64,000 nucleotides of DNA from Nageia nagi (Eukaryota; Pinophyta). Location of the stretch: NCBI GenBank assembly GCA_050084985.1, contig JBITNC010000001.1, positions 166,470,001 through 166,534,000 on the forward strand. Reading direction: 5' to 3'. Below the pieces are notes generated by a model, which ran no database searches, was not told the origin of the DNA, and was given only the letters and a program-made list of their open reading frames with translations. A program made the translations under genes and the position numbers. This document shows positions 47,332 to 59,499 of the stretch, in pieces (the first letter of the stretch is position 1; each line of letters starts with the position of its first letter).

Positions 47332-49921
47332 TATTGGTCATATGCTTATGTGTGTGGTTTTCATTACTATCAAAGGCTATCTAAGGATTAAATATCAAAG
47401 GATTCCCTTTAGAAAAGCTCAATAATGTTTTCTGATAGTATTTACAATGTCATAAGTGAGCAAGTATTATGCCAAAGTTCTAAATTTCTGACAATATTTA
47501 TAGGAATTAGATTTGGTCAGACCTAGAAAAATCAAATGAAGAGGAAAATACACTATCCACCAGAATTTGGTTTAAAAAGAATTATTCTATTCTTCTTCCA
47601 TTCTAAAAAGTTCATCCATTCTAATTATGTTGGATCTCTACCAAAATCAAATATATACTATTCTAATAAAATATTACTTTGTTGTTTCAAAAAAATGGTT
47701 AAGTATAGTGTTATTCTATTTTACCATCATTTTAGAAAAGTTTGTTAAAGGTAATTCTACTAGATCACCATTAGAATCAAATAGAGTGATGTAGAGCCTT
47801 AAAAGGTGAAGGTGAAAACCATTGAATGATTATGCCAGTAGATGGATGACTTGTGAATTAATTAATAAGATACTATATGGAGCTTATAGTTCACATGTAG
47901 TGGCAAAAGCTCTTATGAAATGACGTAAATACTTATGTTGTGGTAAAAAATATTATGCAATGGAAAATAGGCTAATACAACCAAGATTGACCTTGTGCAA
48001 TGATAACAACCCTTATGTGGTGGTAAATAGGCTTGTGCGATCAAGAGGAACATTATGCGGTTAAGAGGCTCATTATGAAAAGAAGACAACAATGCTTATG
48101 TGGTTAAGATATTCATTGTGAGATGAGGAAAAGGCTTATGTGGTGGAGAAAAGCCCTATGCAGTGTTCAAATTTCTTATGTGGAAACTCAAAGCATTATG
48201 TGGAGATGCAATACAAATTTCCTTTTATTTCCAAGGTATGAAGAGAATCTTCTAGGATAAGTGGTGACTTTTGGGAGTGCTTCTTTATACTTTCTTTGAT
48301 ATGATCCAAAGCATGGAATCTTAATTTGGTTAATAGTAATTTTAGAGTATGGAAAGAATATGTGGTAAGACTAGAAAGGGAATAGATGTTCACCTTCTAG
48401 ACAAGTTAACATTACAAATTGAATCTAGGGTTTGGATTTGATAGTGTGATATATACCTTTCCCATAATGCTAATTCTTTTTTATTTCATTTTACCTTTAC
48501 AATGCAAAAAAATGTTATGATGTTAGTGATATATTGAGTGTGGATTTCTTGTATATTTATGTGAAACCAAAATGTGGAGAAACCTTGTGACATTAGCTAT
48601 CTCTAAAATGCAGATCTTCCATATTAATATGTTTCTAAGATATGGAGAAACCTTATGATGTTAGCACTTTAAAGAGTGCAAATTTCACTTATAACATTAT
48701 ATTTTTGGAATATGGATGAACTTGATGATGTCAACATAATCCAAAATTCATATTCTTCAAAATACACTATAGAATGACCTTTCTAACTCAAATTCAATGT
48801 AGATTTTCTCAAGTAGAATGTGGATGGTTTATTACTTATTAGAATACAAATAGGCTTGTGCAAAGAGATACCAAAGGTTGAAAAGGGTATTTTTTGAAAG
48901 TAAATAAGATTACGCATAATTTCCAAATTGTTATGCAAAAAGCCTAAACCTTGTGTAGAGTCTAACCAGCTTATGCAAAAGGTTCAAGCCTTTTATGGTA
49001 AGGATTGGTATTATGAGGAGAAATAGGATGTGTTTGATAAGAATATTAAATGTCACTATAAGTTAACATTACAATTCAAGGAATCCAAAGTTGAAGGGTA
49101 AAGTGTGAATGAGGAAGTTGAAGATACCATTTGAGAGGAAGTTGAAAATGAAGGGTTGTTGTTGTTGATATCATTCATAGTGTACAAAAGGAAAATAATA
49201 GAAAGAATGATGAAGTGGTTTTGAAATATTGAATGGGGGTTAGAATATAGTGTAACCAACATGGTGAATATATACTTGAATATCAAAAAAGTGTTATTAT
49301 GAGTTCATAATTAGAAAGGGCATAGAAGCAAAAGGGGGAGAGATGCTAGAGTTGAATGAGAGTTGTTGAGCATACTTCCATTGAAGAACAAATTGTAATA
49401 GATTGAAAATGAAGGTAGAATAATGGTTATGAAATTTGAGTACATATTTTTTATAGTGATAATTGGATGATGAAGTTTTATGAGCTAAAGATCAAAGAAT
49501 GATCTATAAATATTAGAGCCTTTTTTATGTCAAACTTGTAAACCTTTTTCAATTTCAAGTTGGTGCTTGGTAGAGAGGTTGGTGATCCTTGTAGTGGATA
49601 CTACAAAACTTAGGGGTTGATGCTCATTTTAGTTATATTTAATATAAAATAGCATTTGGTTCTCCTTTTGATTAGTACCAATAAATGTTTGTAAAGTTGG
49701 TGCTTTGCAAGGCTAGATTTGGATGGGAGTCCAAACAATTATTTATGGGGACGTAGCCACATTGGTGAACCTTGTTACATATTATGTTATATTATGCTTG
49801 TTAAATGTCTTGAAATATTATATTTTAGTTTTTTATAACATTTTTTAAGTGTTTTGAGTTTAAAGTTTAAAAGTATAACACATTGAGTCACCCCCCTCTC
49901 AATTTCATTGTGTGACTCACA
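47332..49921 (+). repeat. 5' LTR of element G
   Basis: About 2,590 bp. It contains two internally repetitive zones. At 47880-48200, units of 30-40 bases centre on CTTATGTGGTGGTAAA. At 48480-48760, units of about 80 bases read like GTGCAAATTTC...ATGGAGAAACCTTATGATGTTAG. Both zones are also in the right LTR. Confidence 0.85.
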
Positions 49922-49923
49922 AT

Positions 49924-49935
49924 TAGTATCAGAGA
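49924..49935 (+). other. Primer-binding site of G, initiator tRNA-Met type
   Basis: TAGTATCAGAGA matches TGGTATCAGAGC except at the second base (G to A) and the last. Confidence 0.7.
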
Positions 49936-49949
49936 TAGATCCTTGAAAG

Positions 49950-51592
49950 ATAAGCTTAACTAGATTAGGGAGATATTATATTAGTAATAATTTGAAAAAG
50001 GAGAGGAACAAATAAAGCACTCAAATATTATCAAGCTCTATTAAAGAATTCCAAGGAAGAAACCTTATACCCAACTACAAAGTTTAAAGAAATTATTGAT
50101 ATGGATGATAAACTTGGTATAGAAAATAAAGAAAATAAACATGATACCCAATAGATAATGAATATGAAGACATAGAAGTAGTATTTAACCTTGAATAAAA
50201 ATTCATATCCACTCTTGAAGACTTGAATATTCAAAGAAGGAAGAATCAATTAATTTCCAAAAAGTTGAATGAATATAGAGATATAATTGAAGACTTCTAT
50301 GTACAAATCCAAAAGGTTAAGATAGCTAAACCAAAATAGAGAGCAAAATATAATGATAATGTGAAAGTGGTGATTGAATAATCTAGTATATATGAATAAT
50401 TTATGCCTATAGCTTGAGATAGCTAAGAAGATATAAGAATCTCTAAGATCATAGCTACGTGATAAAGATCTGGTAGATGCTAAATCCATAGAGGAACTTA
50501 CTGGTCTAAGGAAGAAACTTGATGTAACTCAAAAGATGGAAGAAGATATTAGAATATACATAAATGAGAAATATGTTGCTCATTACACACTTGAAGAAGA
50601 GTTTGTTTCATTAAGGACATAATTAGATGAGGATAATCAAAAAATTTCCACTAGTCTCAAGTTTGAGAAGGGCAAAATAATTTTGGATGACATGCTATCA
50701 TTGAAAAGAGATCTTAAGATCAAATTTGGTCTTAGATATGATGCATTGCAACCATGATCCTCCAAAGATACTGAAAAGAAGATTTTAGATGCTACTAGGA
50801 GAAGGAAAAAGGAGCATGAAGTCAAATCATCCAAGCTATTGAAAAAGACAAGGAAGCTAAGCACAAAGGAAAAAGTGATCAATTGAAGCATACAAGGCTC
50901 GATCACAAAAGGAGAAGACATCAAGGAGTGGCATAAAAAAGAACATATGCAAAAATTCAAAATAAAAAAATAGTATCCATGCATATCATCCTATTTATGA
51001 TAGTGCATTCTATGTATATTATTTTAAATGCTATCAAAATGGACATAAGGAAGCTAGATGTAATTCAAATATCATGGATAGAGACTCATTCAAACAAAGG
51101 TATTTTAGACCTATGCTAGATACCAATGTCTAATGCTTTAGGTATCATCAGTTTAGTCATAGAGAAATGAATTATAGAGATAATATCAAACCAAACACAC
51201 ATGTTGGCAGAGTTACATATGCCCTTCAAATTGCATATGGTATATAATGTTTTAATTGTAATGCTTATGGGCATATAGCATGGTTTTGTAGAAAGCCCTT
51301 TACATCTAATAGGTGGTAGGATAATAGAATTCATCAAGCACAAATAATATATCAAAGATAAAGAAGTCAATTCAAACATCAAAGAATAAAGAATAACTCT
51401 CCCTCAAGAATGAATAAAATACAAACTCAAAAGAGATATGATCAACATGTTGAAGAGGAGAAGTTTGATGATGGATATATACCTAGGTATAAAAACATTT
51501 GGAGAAAGAAAGTTGAAAAGGAAACCTATTTCATTGGCCAAATGAAAAATTTGAAACAATATTTGGGAGTGCTTACACTTCCACACCATTAA
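49950..51592 (+). pseudogene. Element G gag with three CCHC knuckles
   Basis: A degenerate gag. The first part (about 50150-50680) is charged and coiled-coil-like. A block like KGKIILDDMLSLKRDLK (about 50665-50715) resembles the DDMLS-QRS segment found in some plant gag proteins. Three knuckles follow: YFKCYQNGHKEARC near 51023 (first C lost), CFRYHQFSHREMN near 51133 (two positions lost), and the intact CFNCNAYGHIAWFC near 51250-51291. The last open part is 51410-51592 (60 codons). TGTTGG LTR ends and a tRNA-Met site would suit Ty1/copia, but no pol remains to prove it. Confidence 0.72.
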
Positions 51593-52310
51593 CAGGGGTC
51601 AATGGTGGCACATCCTTAGGGGAAGCAACTTATAAAAGATTCTAAAGCTCCTTATGTTAGAATTTCCTAAGGATGTTGAGTAAACAGTAAGGGGGAGTAA
51701 AAATATTTATGTTAAATTTTGAAAGTAAGTTTATTATGTTAGTAAAATCAAAATGGATGTGTTATCATTATTGAATAAGAGGTTATTATGGAGGAAATTG
51801 ATAATGTGCTTTTTGACAAATGAGAATGTTATTCATGATTTCATGTTATAGTTGATCATTAGAACTACTACTTTGGTGGGAAGGTATCACTATTATTTAT
51901 TATTGCATGAGTTACTATTGAATAATGATTCCATGAAGGATTTCTATTGTTTATGGAGAGAATACTACATAATGATGATCAAACTTGCATCTATTGGTTG
52001 AAAGTATCTAGGTACAATTTATTACATGGGGAGAGAACTCAATAATGCATGTTTTTGATGATTATCTTTGGTATTGTTTTTGGTATCACTATTGTTGTGC
52101 CAATATATTTAAGGTTGATGTTTGATAAGTTGTTGAGATAAAGATTGTATACTATGGATGATATTTGATGACATTATTGTTGATGGTGATTACTATTGAG
52201 TTGTTGGTATGCTTTAGTATCCTTTTAATACAACTTTGACATTGTTGAAAAAAAGGGGGAGAGAGATCATTACTGAAGTGTGTTTTGACAACAATGCTAA
52301 AAGGGAAGAT
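51593..52310 (+). other. G interior after gag
   Basis: No polymerase domain. Purine tracts occur at about 51690 (AAGGGGGAG), about 52249 (AAAAAAAGGGGGAGAGAG) and beside the LTR at about 52300-52310. The many ATTATTG/TATTATT motifs have no obvious meaning. Confidence 0.5.
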
Positions 52311-54884
52311 TGTTGGCCATATGCTTATGTGCATGGTTATCATTATTTTCAAATATTATCTTAGGATTCAATATCAAAGGAATCCCTTCAAAAAAGCTCA
52401 ATCATATTTTTCAATAGTATTTGCAATGCCATAAGTCCGAAAGTATTGTATCAAAGTTCTAGCAGATTTATAGGAATTAGGATTTGGTAAGACCTAATAA
52501 AATCAAATGAAGAGGAAAATACATTATCTAGTAGAATTTTCTTTAAAAAGGCTTATTCCATTCTTCCACCATTCTAATGAAGTTCATCCATTCCAATTTT
52601 GTTAGATCTCTACCAAAATCAAATATATATTATTCTAACAAAATATTTCTTTGCTATTTAGCAAAATGGCTAAGTATAGTGTTATTCTATTTTACCATCA
52701 TTTTGATAAAGTTCATCAAAAGAAATTCTACTGGATCTCTACTAGAATCAAATAGAGTGATGTGGAGCCTTAAAAGTTGAAGGTAAAAACCATCAAATGA
52801 TGATGCCAACAAATGGATAACTTGTGAATTAATTGATAAGATACTATGTGGAGCTTACAACTTGTATGCAATGGTAAAATCCCCTATGAAGTGATGTAAA
52901 GGCTTATGAAATAGTAAATAGTATTATGCAATGGTAAATAGGCTAATGTAGTGCAAATTAACCTTGTGTGATGATAAAAGCCCTTATGCAGTGGTAAACA
53001 AGCTTGTGTGGTCAAGAGGCTCATTATGTAGGGAAGCCAGCAATGCTTATATGATCAAGATAGTCATTATGTGGTGAGGAAAAGGCTTATGTGATGGAGC
53101 AAAGCCTTATATGATGATTGAATTACTTATGCAAAAACTCAAAGCATTGTGTGGAGATGCAATGCATATTTCCTTTTATTTTTTATTTGTAGAGAGAATC
53201 TTCTAGGGTATGTGGTGGCTTTCTAGAGTACTTCTCTATACTTGCTTTGATATGATCCAGAGCATAGAACATCATTTTGTTAGTCATAATTTTAGAGTAT
53301 GAAAAGAATATGTGGAAAGACCAAAAAGGTAGTAGATGTTCACCTTCTAGAGAAGTTAACATTGCATATTGATTCTGAGATGCAGATCTAACAACATGAC
53401 ATCAACCTTTTTTGTAATATGAATTCTTTTATATTCCATTTTATCTCAATAATATAGAGAAATATTATAATGTTATCTATATCTAGAGTGCAAATTTCCT
53501 ATGTATTAATGTGAATCTAGGATGCAAAGAAATCTTGCGATGTTAATAATATCCAAAGTGCAGATCTTTTTTATATTACTATGTTTCTAGGATTCGAAGA
53601 AATCTTATGATATCAGCACCTTTTGGACTACAGATTTTAATTGTAACATTATGTTTTTGTAATACATATGAGCTTCATGATGTTAGCACTATGTAGAATA
53701 TGGATTCTTTAGAAGATACTACGAAATGACCTTTCTAACTTAGATTCGATATAAATTTCCTCAAGGATAATACAAATGGTTCAATGCTTATGTGGATAGA
53801 GATAGGCTTGTATAAAGAGATGTTAAAGGTGGCCATAGGTATTTTATGGAAATAAACAAGCTTATGTAGAATCTTACGCAAACTTACCAAGTTGTTATGT
53901 GGAGAGCCCATACCTTATGCAGAGTCTAACTAGCTTGTACAAAAGGTTCAAGCCTTATGTGGTGAGAACTAATATTATGTGAAGAACTAGGATTTGTTTG
54001 CCAAGAAGCCTAATATCACTATAGGTTAATACTATAATTTAGGAAAGCCAAATTTGAAGTATTGAATTTGAATGAGGAAATTGAAGAGACCATTTGAGAG
54101 GAAGATAAAGATGAAGGATTATTATTGTTGATATCATTCATAGTGTACAAAAGGAGAATAATAGAAAGAATGATGAAGTGGTTTTAAAATCTTGAAGGGG
54201 AGATAGAGTATAGTGCAACTAGCATGGTGAATATATACTTGAGGATAAGAAAAGTGCTACTATGAGTTCATAATCAGAAAGGGTGTAGAAGCAAAAGGAG
54301 GAGAGATGCTATATTTGAATGAGAGTTGTTGAGAAAATTGCTATTGAAGAATAAATTGTAATATATTGATAACGAAGGAAGAATATGGTTATGCAAATAA
54401 AATGCATATTTCTTGTAGAGATAACCAAATGATGAAGTTTGATAAGATAAATATTAGATAAGGATCTATGAACAACAAAGGAATTTTTATGTCAAACTTG
54501 TAAACCTTTTTAAAGTCCAAGTTGGTGCTTTGTAGAGGTGTTGGTGCTGCTTACAATGGGTACTACATAACTTAGGGTTTATTTCTCCTTTCACTTGTAG
54601 ATGATAAATAATAGGGATTCATGCTCCTTCCAGTTGATGTTGGTAAATGTTTGTAAAGTTGGTACTTTGCAAGGATGGATTTGGATGGGAATCCAAATAG
54701 TCGTTTCTCGAGATATAGCCATATTGGTGAACCTCATTATATATTGTGTTATGTGATGCTTATTGAATGTGCTTTCTCTATCTTGTTTTAGTTTTTTATT
54801 GCATTGTTTAAGTAGTTTAGATTTGAAGTTTAAAAGTATAACACACTGATTCACCTCCCTCTCAATGTCATTATGTGACTAACA
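52311..54884 (+). repeat. 3' LTR of element G
   Basis: About 2,574 bp, colinear with the left copy throughout but well diverged, with small indels. It begins TGTTGGCCATATGC. Confidence 0.87.
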
Positions 54885-55192
54885 AAAGAAATCTTTCAAA
54901 ATTCAACAAATTCACTTGAATTATACATGTACAAAGGAGATTTAAGGGTTTAGATATATTCCTTCCATGACAACCTAATTTTCTCCCAACTAATGGGATA
55001 ATGGATGCTATCATTATTTATAACATTATTCCCCTAACCCCCCAAGCTCTTTGGTCTTATGCCTTATATACAAACATCATACAACAAAAAAATATGTATT
55101 TTCTATATGTCCTCAACCACCTAGCCCATGGGGCTATAGTATGCCTACCTATTATTAAAAGAATCAACTATAATAAAATAGTATACTACATA
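54885..55192. other. Spacer between G and H
   Basis: 308 bases, no gene. The minus strand has TATATAAGGC near 55060-55070, which could be a TATA box of the F LTR if that LTR resumes here. Confidence 0.35.
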
Positions 55193-55692
55193 TGTTGGAA
55201 TGTATAATGCATTATTGTAAAGGTTATGTAATAATCTTCTATGTAAGTTCATTAATACTTAAGGGTATCATTTGATACCTTAAGTATTTAAGTGAATATG
55301 ATAATGTTACTTGTCCTACACTTCATTTCATGAGCATGCCCCTTGGGCAAAAGGATGTGCATGTCATGCTTTTGTACATTGGATAAAAGGGTGATCCAAA
55401 GAGGGATTTTGGCCTATAAATAGAAGGCTCCCTCTTTGTGATCACACACCAATTTGTGGAGTAAAATTATGCTATAGGATAGTGCTTAGGAGTTGAGATT
55501 AGGAGGATTGTAAGAGAGTTGTATTTGTGATTGAAGTAAAGATCTAGTTAGTGGATGTACTCCTAGTTGGAGGAACCACTTACATCTTGTGTTACATTTT
55601 GAGATTGCTTTGTGAGTTCATTAGTTGTGTTTGTGAGCTTTCATGTGATCTTGGGAGTTTTGAGTTGTTCATGTTATAGTTCAATTCTCTCA
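55193..55692 (+). repeat. 5' LTR of copia element H
   Basis: 500 bp, starts TGTTGGAATG, ends TCTCTCA. It has a clear TATA box (55415-55423). It is followed at once by ATTGGTATCAG, the usual start of a Ty1/copia interior. The matching 3' LTR must lie right of the window. Confidence 0.8.
55415..55423 (+). promoter_or_regulatory. TATA box in the H LTR
   Basis: TATAAATAG in the context GGCCTATAAATAGAAGG, about 280 bases before the LTR end. Confidence 0.75.
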
Positions 55693-55694
55693 AT

Positions 55695-55706
55695 TGGTAT
55701 CAGATC
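55695..55706 (+). other. Primer-binding site of H, initiator tRNA-Met
   Basis: TGGTATCAGATC, eleven of twelve positions matching the plant initiator tRNA-Met site, two bases after the LTR. Confidence 0.85.
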
Positions 55707-56079
55707 CCCTTGGAGGTTCCTCTTCACTTCCTTGCTTTGGAAACTAATCGTCAACTTGGAGGTCTTCATACTTCATCCTAATCTTCATTGGTGAGGTAAA
55801 ACTATTTCAAGGTATAACCTTTTTTTTACTAATAACTCTTTTATGAGTTGCAACTTCTCATTAAAAATTTGTGTATCATTATATTGATATGCAATTTTTT
55901 TTGCTTTTACTAACATGCCTTATTATTAGGTACAATTTTTGGGTAAAAATTACTTAAAGTAGCAATATATTATGATGCAATTTTTGTTAGTTACAATTTT
56001 AAAATTGTCTATTCTATTTCTATAATTTTTGCATGTCTTTAATTTGAAGATTTTGTCTACTATATCAAAATGTTTTGAG

Positions 56080-56102
56080 TATATATATATATATATATAT
56101 AT
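56080..56102. repeat. (AT)n microsatellite
   Basis: About eleven AT units in the H leader, just left of element D. Confidence 0.95.
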
Positions 56103-56156
56103 ACTACATTTTTTTCAAATTATATGTGCAAAAATTTAAGAAAAAATTCATACAAG

Positions 56157-57742
56157 TGTATATTCATACATAATAAATTCTTTATTAAAGCCCTGGTGTA
56201 CCTTACTTGCAATCATGAGTTCATTTTAAGATCCCGAGAGTTTTTTTTGGGAGCAAACAAAACAGGCTGGAGTCAGTAGATAAAGCATTCTGAAATGAAA
56301 TGATGATGTCATGAAAGAAAGGATGAAGCTCAGTTGTGGAAAAGCCTGGGTCCCAGAGGAGGTGAGGTCAGCAAGAGATAATAAAAGAAGTTGGAGCCTA
56401 TAAATTAAGTGTTCTGGAAGTAAAGCATTCCAAAATAAAATGATGACATCACGGAGGATAAGACAGTCACATTTTGGTAAAGATCAGGTTCCAGAGATGA
56501 TGAGGTCAGCAAGGGGAATTGAGAAGTCAGGGTCAGTAAATAAAGCATTCCGAAAGAGATGATGTCAATGATTCTAGGCCTTAACCCAAAAATGGAGCCC
56601 AAAAGTGATGAGGTCAGCAAGGAGTGATCAAATAGCTAGAACTAGTGAGTAGAGCATTCTAGAATGTAGAGATGATGTCACCAGGGAGAATGATGTTCAC
56701 ATTTTTGAATGAAATCAAAGCCCCAAAGATGATGAGGTTAGCAACGGGGATTGAGAAGCCAGAGCTAGTGAGCAAAACATTCTGGAGGTAAGTGATGAGG
56801 TCAGTGATTCCAAACCTTAACCCAAATTAGAGCCCAGAAGTGATGAGGTCAGCAAGGAGTGATCAAATAACCAGAGCCAGTGAGGAGAGCATTCCAAAAT
56901 GTAGAGACAAGGCCAGCAAGAGGTTAGATCATAGTTATCAAGCTGTATCATTTGCAATCTACCCTATTTTTGTAATATTCTACCAAGTGGCATATGTAGG
57001 TAGTATCAGTTAAAACAAGGCTAGAATCTTGAAGCCATTTTTGTAAACATTTCTATTCTGCAATTCTTGTAACTATTGTTACTACAGTATAAGTATATGA
57101 AAATAAAGTGAAAGAGGGGTCAGAAGCCTAGTATTGCTCTTTACATTTATTCTCGAAGACCTATAGTTTTTATCAGTAATATGATACCATCTTGACCTTT
57201 CTTATCTAGCACTCGTAATTATCATTCTTAATTTGGTTACATCGTGGCAGCTTGGCTTGTTTCCTGAATGATAATTGCGGGTTGCTAGTATAACTGTGTC
57301 TGCTACATGGTAGAGTAAAGCTGGGAAACTATTAGAGAGTGAGAGCTTGTACCATAGCTACTACACTAGATTCAGGCCAAGGTTTCACACACTATGAAAG
57401 CCCATGCTGAACTAGTGATCCACCTTTGCTTTCTCTCTTGTTACCCTAAGCCTTTTGCTTAAATTCCTCGCACTCTACTCCTTTTTATTTTCTCTCTTGT
57501 TACCCTAAGCCTTTTGCTTAAATTTCTCGCACCCTACTCTTTTATTTCTTTCCTGTTACCCTAACCCTTTTGCTTGAATTCCTCACACTCTACTCTTTTT
57601 ATTTCCTTTCCTGTTACTTTTTCTACGCCCAATAGATAAGGAACCGGCCTTCTCCAGAGATCAGACTATCACTATAGTCTGTTCATGATTTACTTTAGTT
57701 AAGATTGCTCACAGTGCATATATCACACAATCTTAATCAACA
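56157..57742 (+). repeat. 5' LTR of element D
   Basis: 1,586 bp. The first half (about 56255-56930) is internally repetitive: segments like GATGATGAGGTCAGCAAGG, GAGCATTCCAAAATG and AGCCAGAGCCAGTGAG recur in shuffled order. At 57436-57610 a unit of about 58 bases with TTACCCTAAGCCTTTTGCTT occurs three times and part of a fourth. Confidence 0.92.
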
Positions 57743-57890
57743 GTATTTCTTTTTGGCACGCCTGGTGGGACACGAAGAAACTTATTGGCGACTCTGCTGA
57801 AGCACTATCTATGGTATGTATTAAAGCAAATTATTTGTAAATATCATATGTGCTTTTGAACCTATCACTTTCTTTTGCAACCTAGAGTTT

Positions 57891-59100
57891 ATGTGGACAA
57901 GATCTAAAACTAGAGCAGTAAAAGAAGCACTGGATTTTAGAATGTTAGATACTCCTAAGAGAAAGACCCTGATCAAGTCCAAGTCTCTGAATAGTATCAG
58001 CTCCCTAAAATCCTTTATCAAGCCAAAATCATCCAATCTTCACACTAGAAATACCTCTCCTAAAATGGCTAATCCAGCTTAGAATATTTATTCGGAATGG
58101 GACAATGGGGTGCCAATAGCCCTAGCGGTGTTGCATGGCATCCCAGCAAATGTTTTCAAAACCCTTCTGGATTTTGATGCAACTTCAGAGAAAATGGCTT
58201 ATGAGAATTATGTTGATGTAGCTGGCCTAGCAAAGATTCATAATATCCAACATGAAGATGTCATGGTGAGATTACTGGCTCAGTATTTCAAGGGAAAGGT
58301 CCTAGATTGGTACAGGGGCCTTCCTAACATATCTATAAACACTTGAGCTCAGGTGGTAGAGCCCTTTATCTTGGAATTTAATGAATTAGGAGATCCCTTT
58401 TCCTTGTTAACACAGTTCACTTTAATCAAAAGATATGAGCAAGAAAATATCCCTGATTTCAATATTAGATTCCAAAAAACTTAGGTGAGAGTTCCCATGC
58501 CAATCAGGCCTCAGTAATTTCAAGCCTTTCCTCTGGATCTCTCTCTGCAAATCTAAAATTTCAGAGTAAATACTTTCCTAGAGGTCTATAGACAAGCAGT
58601 ATATGCTGAATCCTATCTTATTACAGTTGGGAAATTGCCAAGTCGCATGCTAATGCCTAATTTTCCAATAACTGCCCAGCAGCAAATTTTGAGACCTCAA
58701 TCAATTAGTTTGGCTCCACCACTAGCTAGTATCCTTGCCCTATCCAACAGTGGCCATCAACCTTACCATCCCCTCATCAGCCTAATATGAATCAAGGGGT
58801 AGCCTCATCGATAGAGATTTAGGAACTCTAAAACTTGTGTAGAAATATGGCAAACCAGATTACCATTCTACGTAGACAAAGCAATGTAAGAAGATATCCT
58901 TATCATGCTGTAGAAGAGGCTTAGAATGTGTTGAATGAGGATGTAAGCCAAGCTTCCTCTTCAAGGTTAGCCACTGGTTGGTGTTTGGCCTGCAATAACG
59001 CTCATGAACAAACCACATGTCCTATTTATCAATACCAAGAATATTTATCAAGAAGTGGGGGCATTCCTTCACCTGGTGTAGCTGACGACATAAGCTGAGA
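57891..59100 (+). pseudogene. Element D gag
   Basis: Basic N-terminus (57891-58082), then a stop, and the gag core in the same area: NIQHEDVMVRLLAQYF, KGKVLDWYRGLP (about 58245-58330), followed after a TGA by a segment like FNELGDPFSLLTQFT. A proline/glutamine-rich linker follows. The zinc knuckle near 58979-59020 is CLACNNAHEQTTC (C-x2-C-x3-H-x4-C, one residue short of the usual spacing). Stops at several points, mostly TAG, TGA or TAA in place of likely W, R or Q codons. Particle protein by family; inactive here. Confidence 0.78.
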
Positions 59101-59259
59101 TGTGAACCTAAGGAATTTTGCACCAATGGGTATAGGAGGTTTTGCTATGGAAACAAGATCAAGGAAAAACCCCTAGTCTCCAGTATTCCGAAAAGAAAAG
59201 TTGAATCCCAAAAGAGCTCCGAAATCAATCATATCAAGACCTTCGAAGAAGAAATGAAA

Positions 59260-59490
59260 TAGTGAAAGGTGGTTCGACGATCGAAAATCAACTTCAGATA
59301 CTTTCAGAGAAGGAGATTTAGTATTGAAATGGGATGAGGATAAAGCTAAATTGGGGAAACATAAAAAATTTGAATCCATGTGGTCCAGACCCTATGTAGT
59401 AGTGAAATGCGTTGGTCTTATTTTTGGTATTGTTTTTTTAGACTGGGTTCTAAATTCCTCTTTGATAAAGGTGAAATTTTTCCCCAAAGG
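59260..59490 (+). pseudogene. Element D integrase C-terminus
   Basis: Read in one frame: WFDDRKSTSDTFREGDLV, then LKWDEDKAKLGKHKKFESMW and SRPYVV. This is the conserved C-terminal block of Ty3/gypsy integrase (F--GDLVL-W---------KF---W-GPY). It follows the gag knuckle by about 200 bases, so the intervening polymerase genes were removed. It ends just before the 3' LTR. Confidence 0.85.
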
Positions 59491-59499
59491 TCACCATAA

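Larger units (their letters stand above)
47332..54884 (+). mobile_element. Element G: gag LTR retrotransposon with long LTRs
   Basis: Two long LTRs (47332-49921, about 2,590 bp; 52311-54884, about 2,574 bp) surround only 2.4 kb. The right LTR starts TGTTGGCC and ends ACTAACA; the left has TATTGG and ends CTCACA. A primer site follows the left LTR and purine tract AAAAGGGAAGA precedes the right. The interior encodes a gag with three zinc knuckles and no polymerase. LTRs differ by nearly 20% in the first 145 bases, so this is an old insertion. I find no matching target duplication (TAATT versus AAAGA). Confidence 0.85.

Noticed and set aside
47327-54889. Target-site duplication for element G
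   Set aside because: TAATT on the left and AAAGA on the right do not match, so none is claimed.
57754-57771. Assigning a specific tRNA to the primer site of element D
   Set aside because: TGGCACGCCTGGTGGGAC matches the tRNA-Lys site at only about 12 of 18 positions and lies 11 bases from the LTR; no clear best tRNA.
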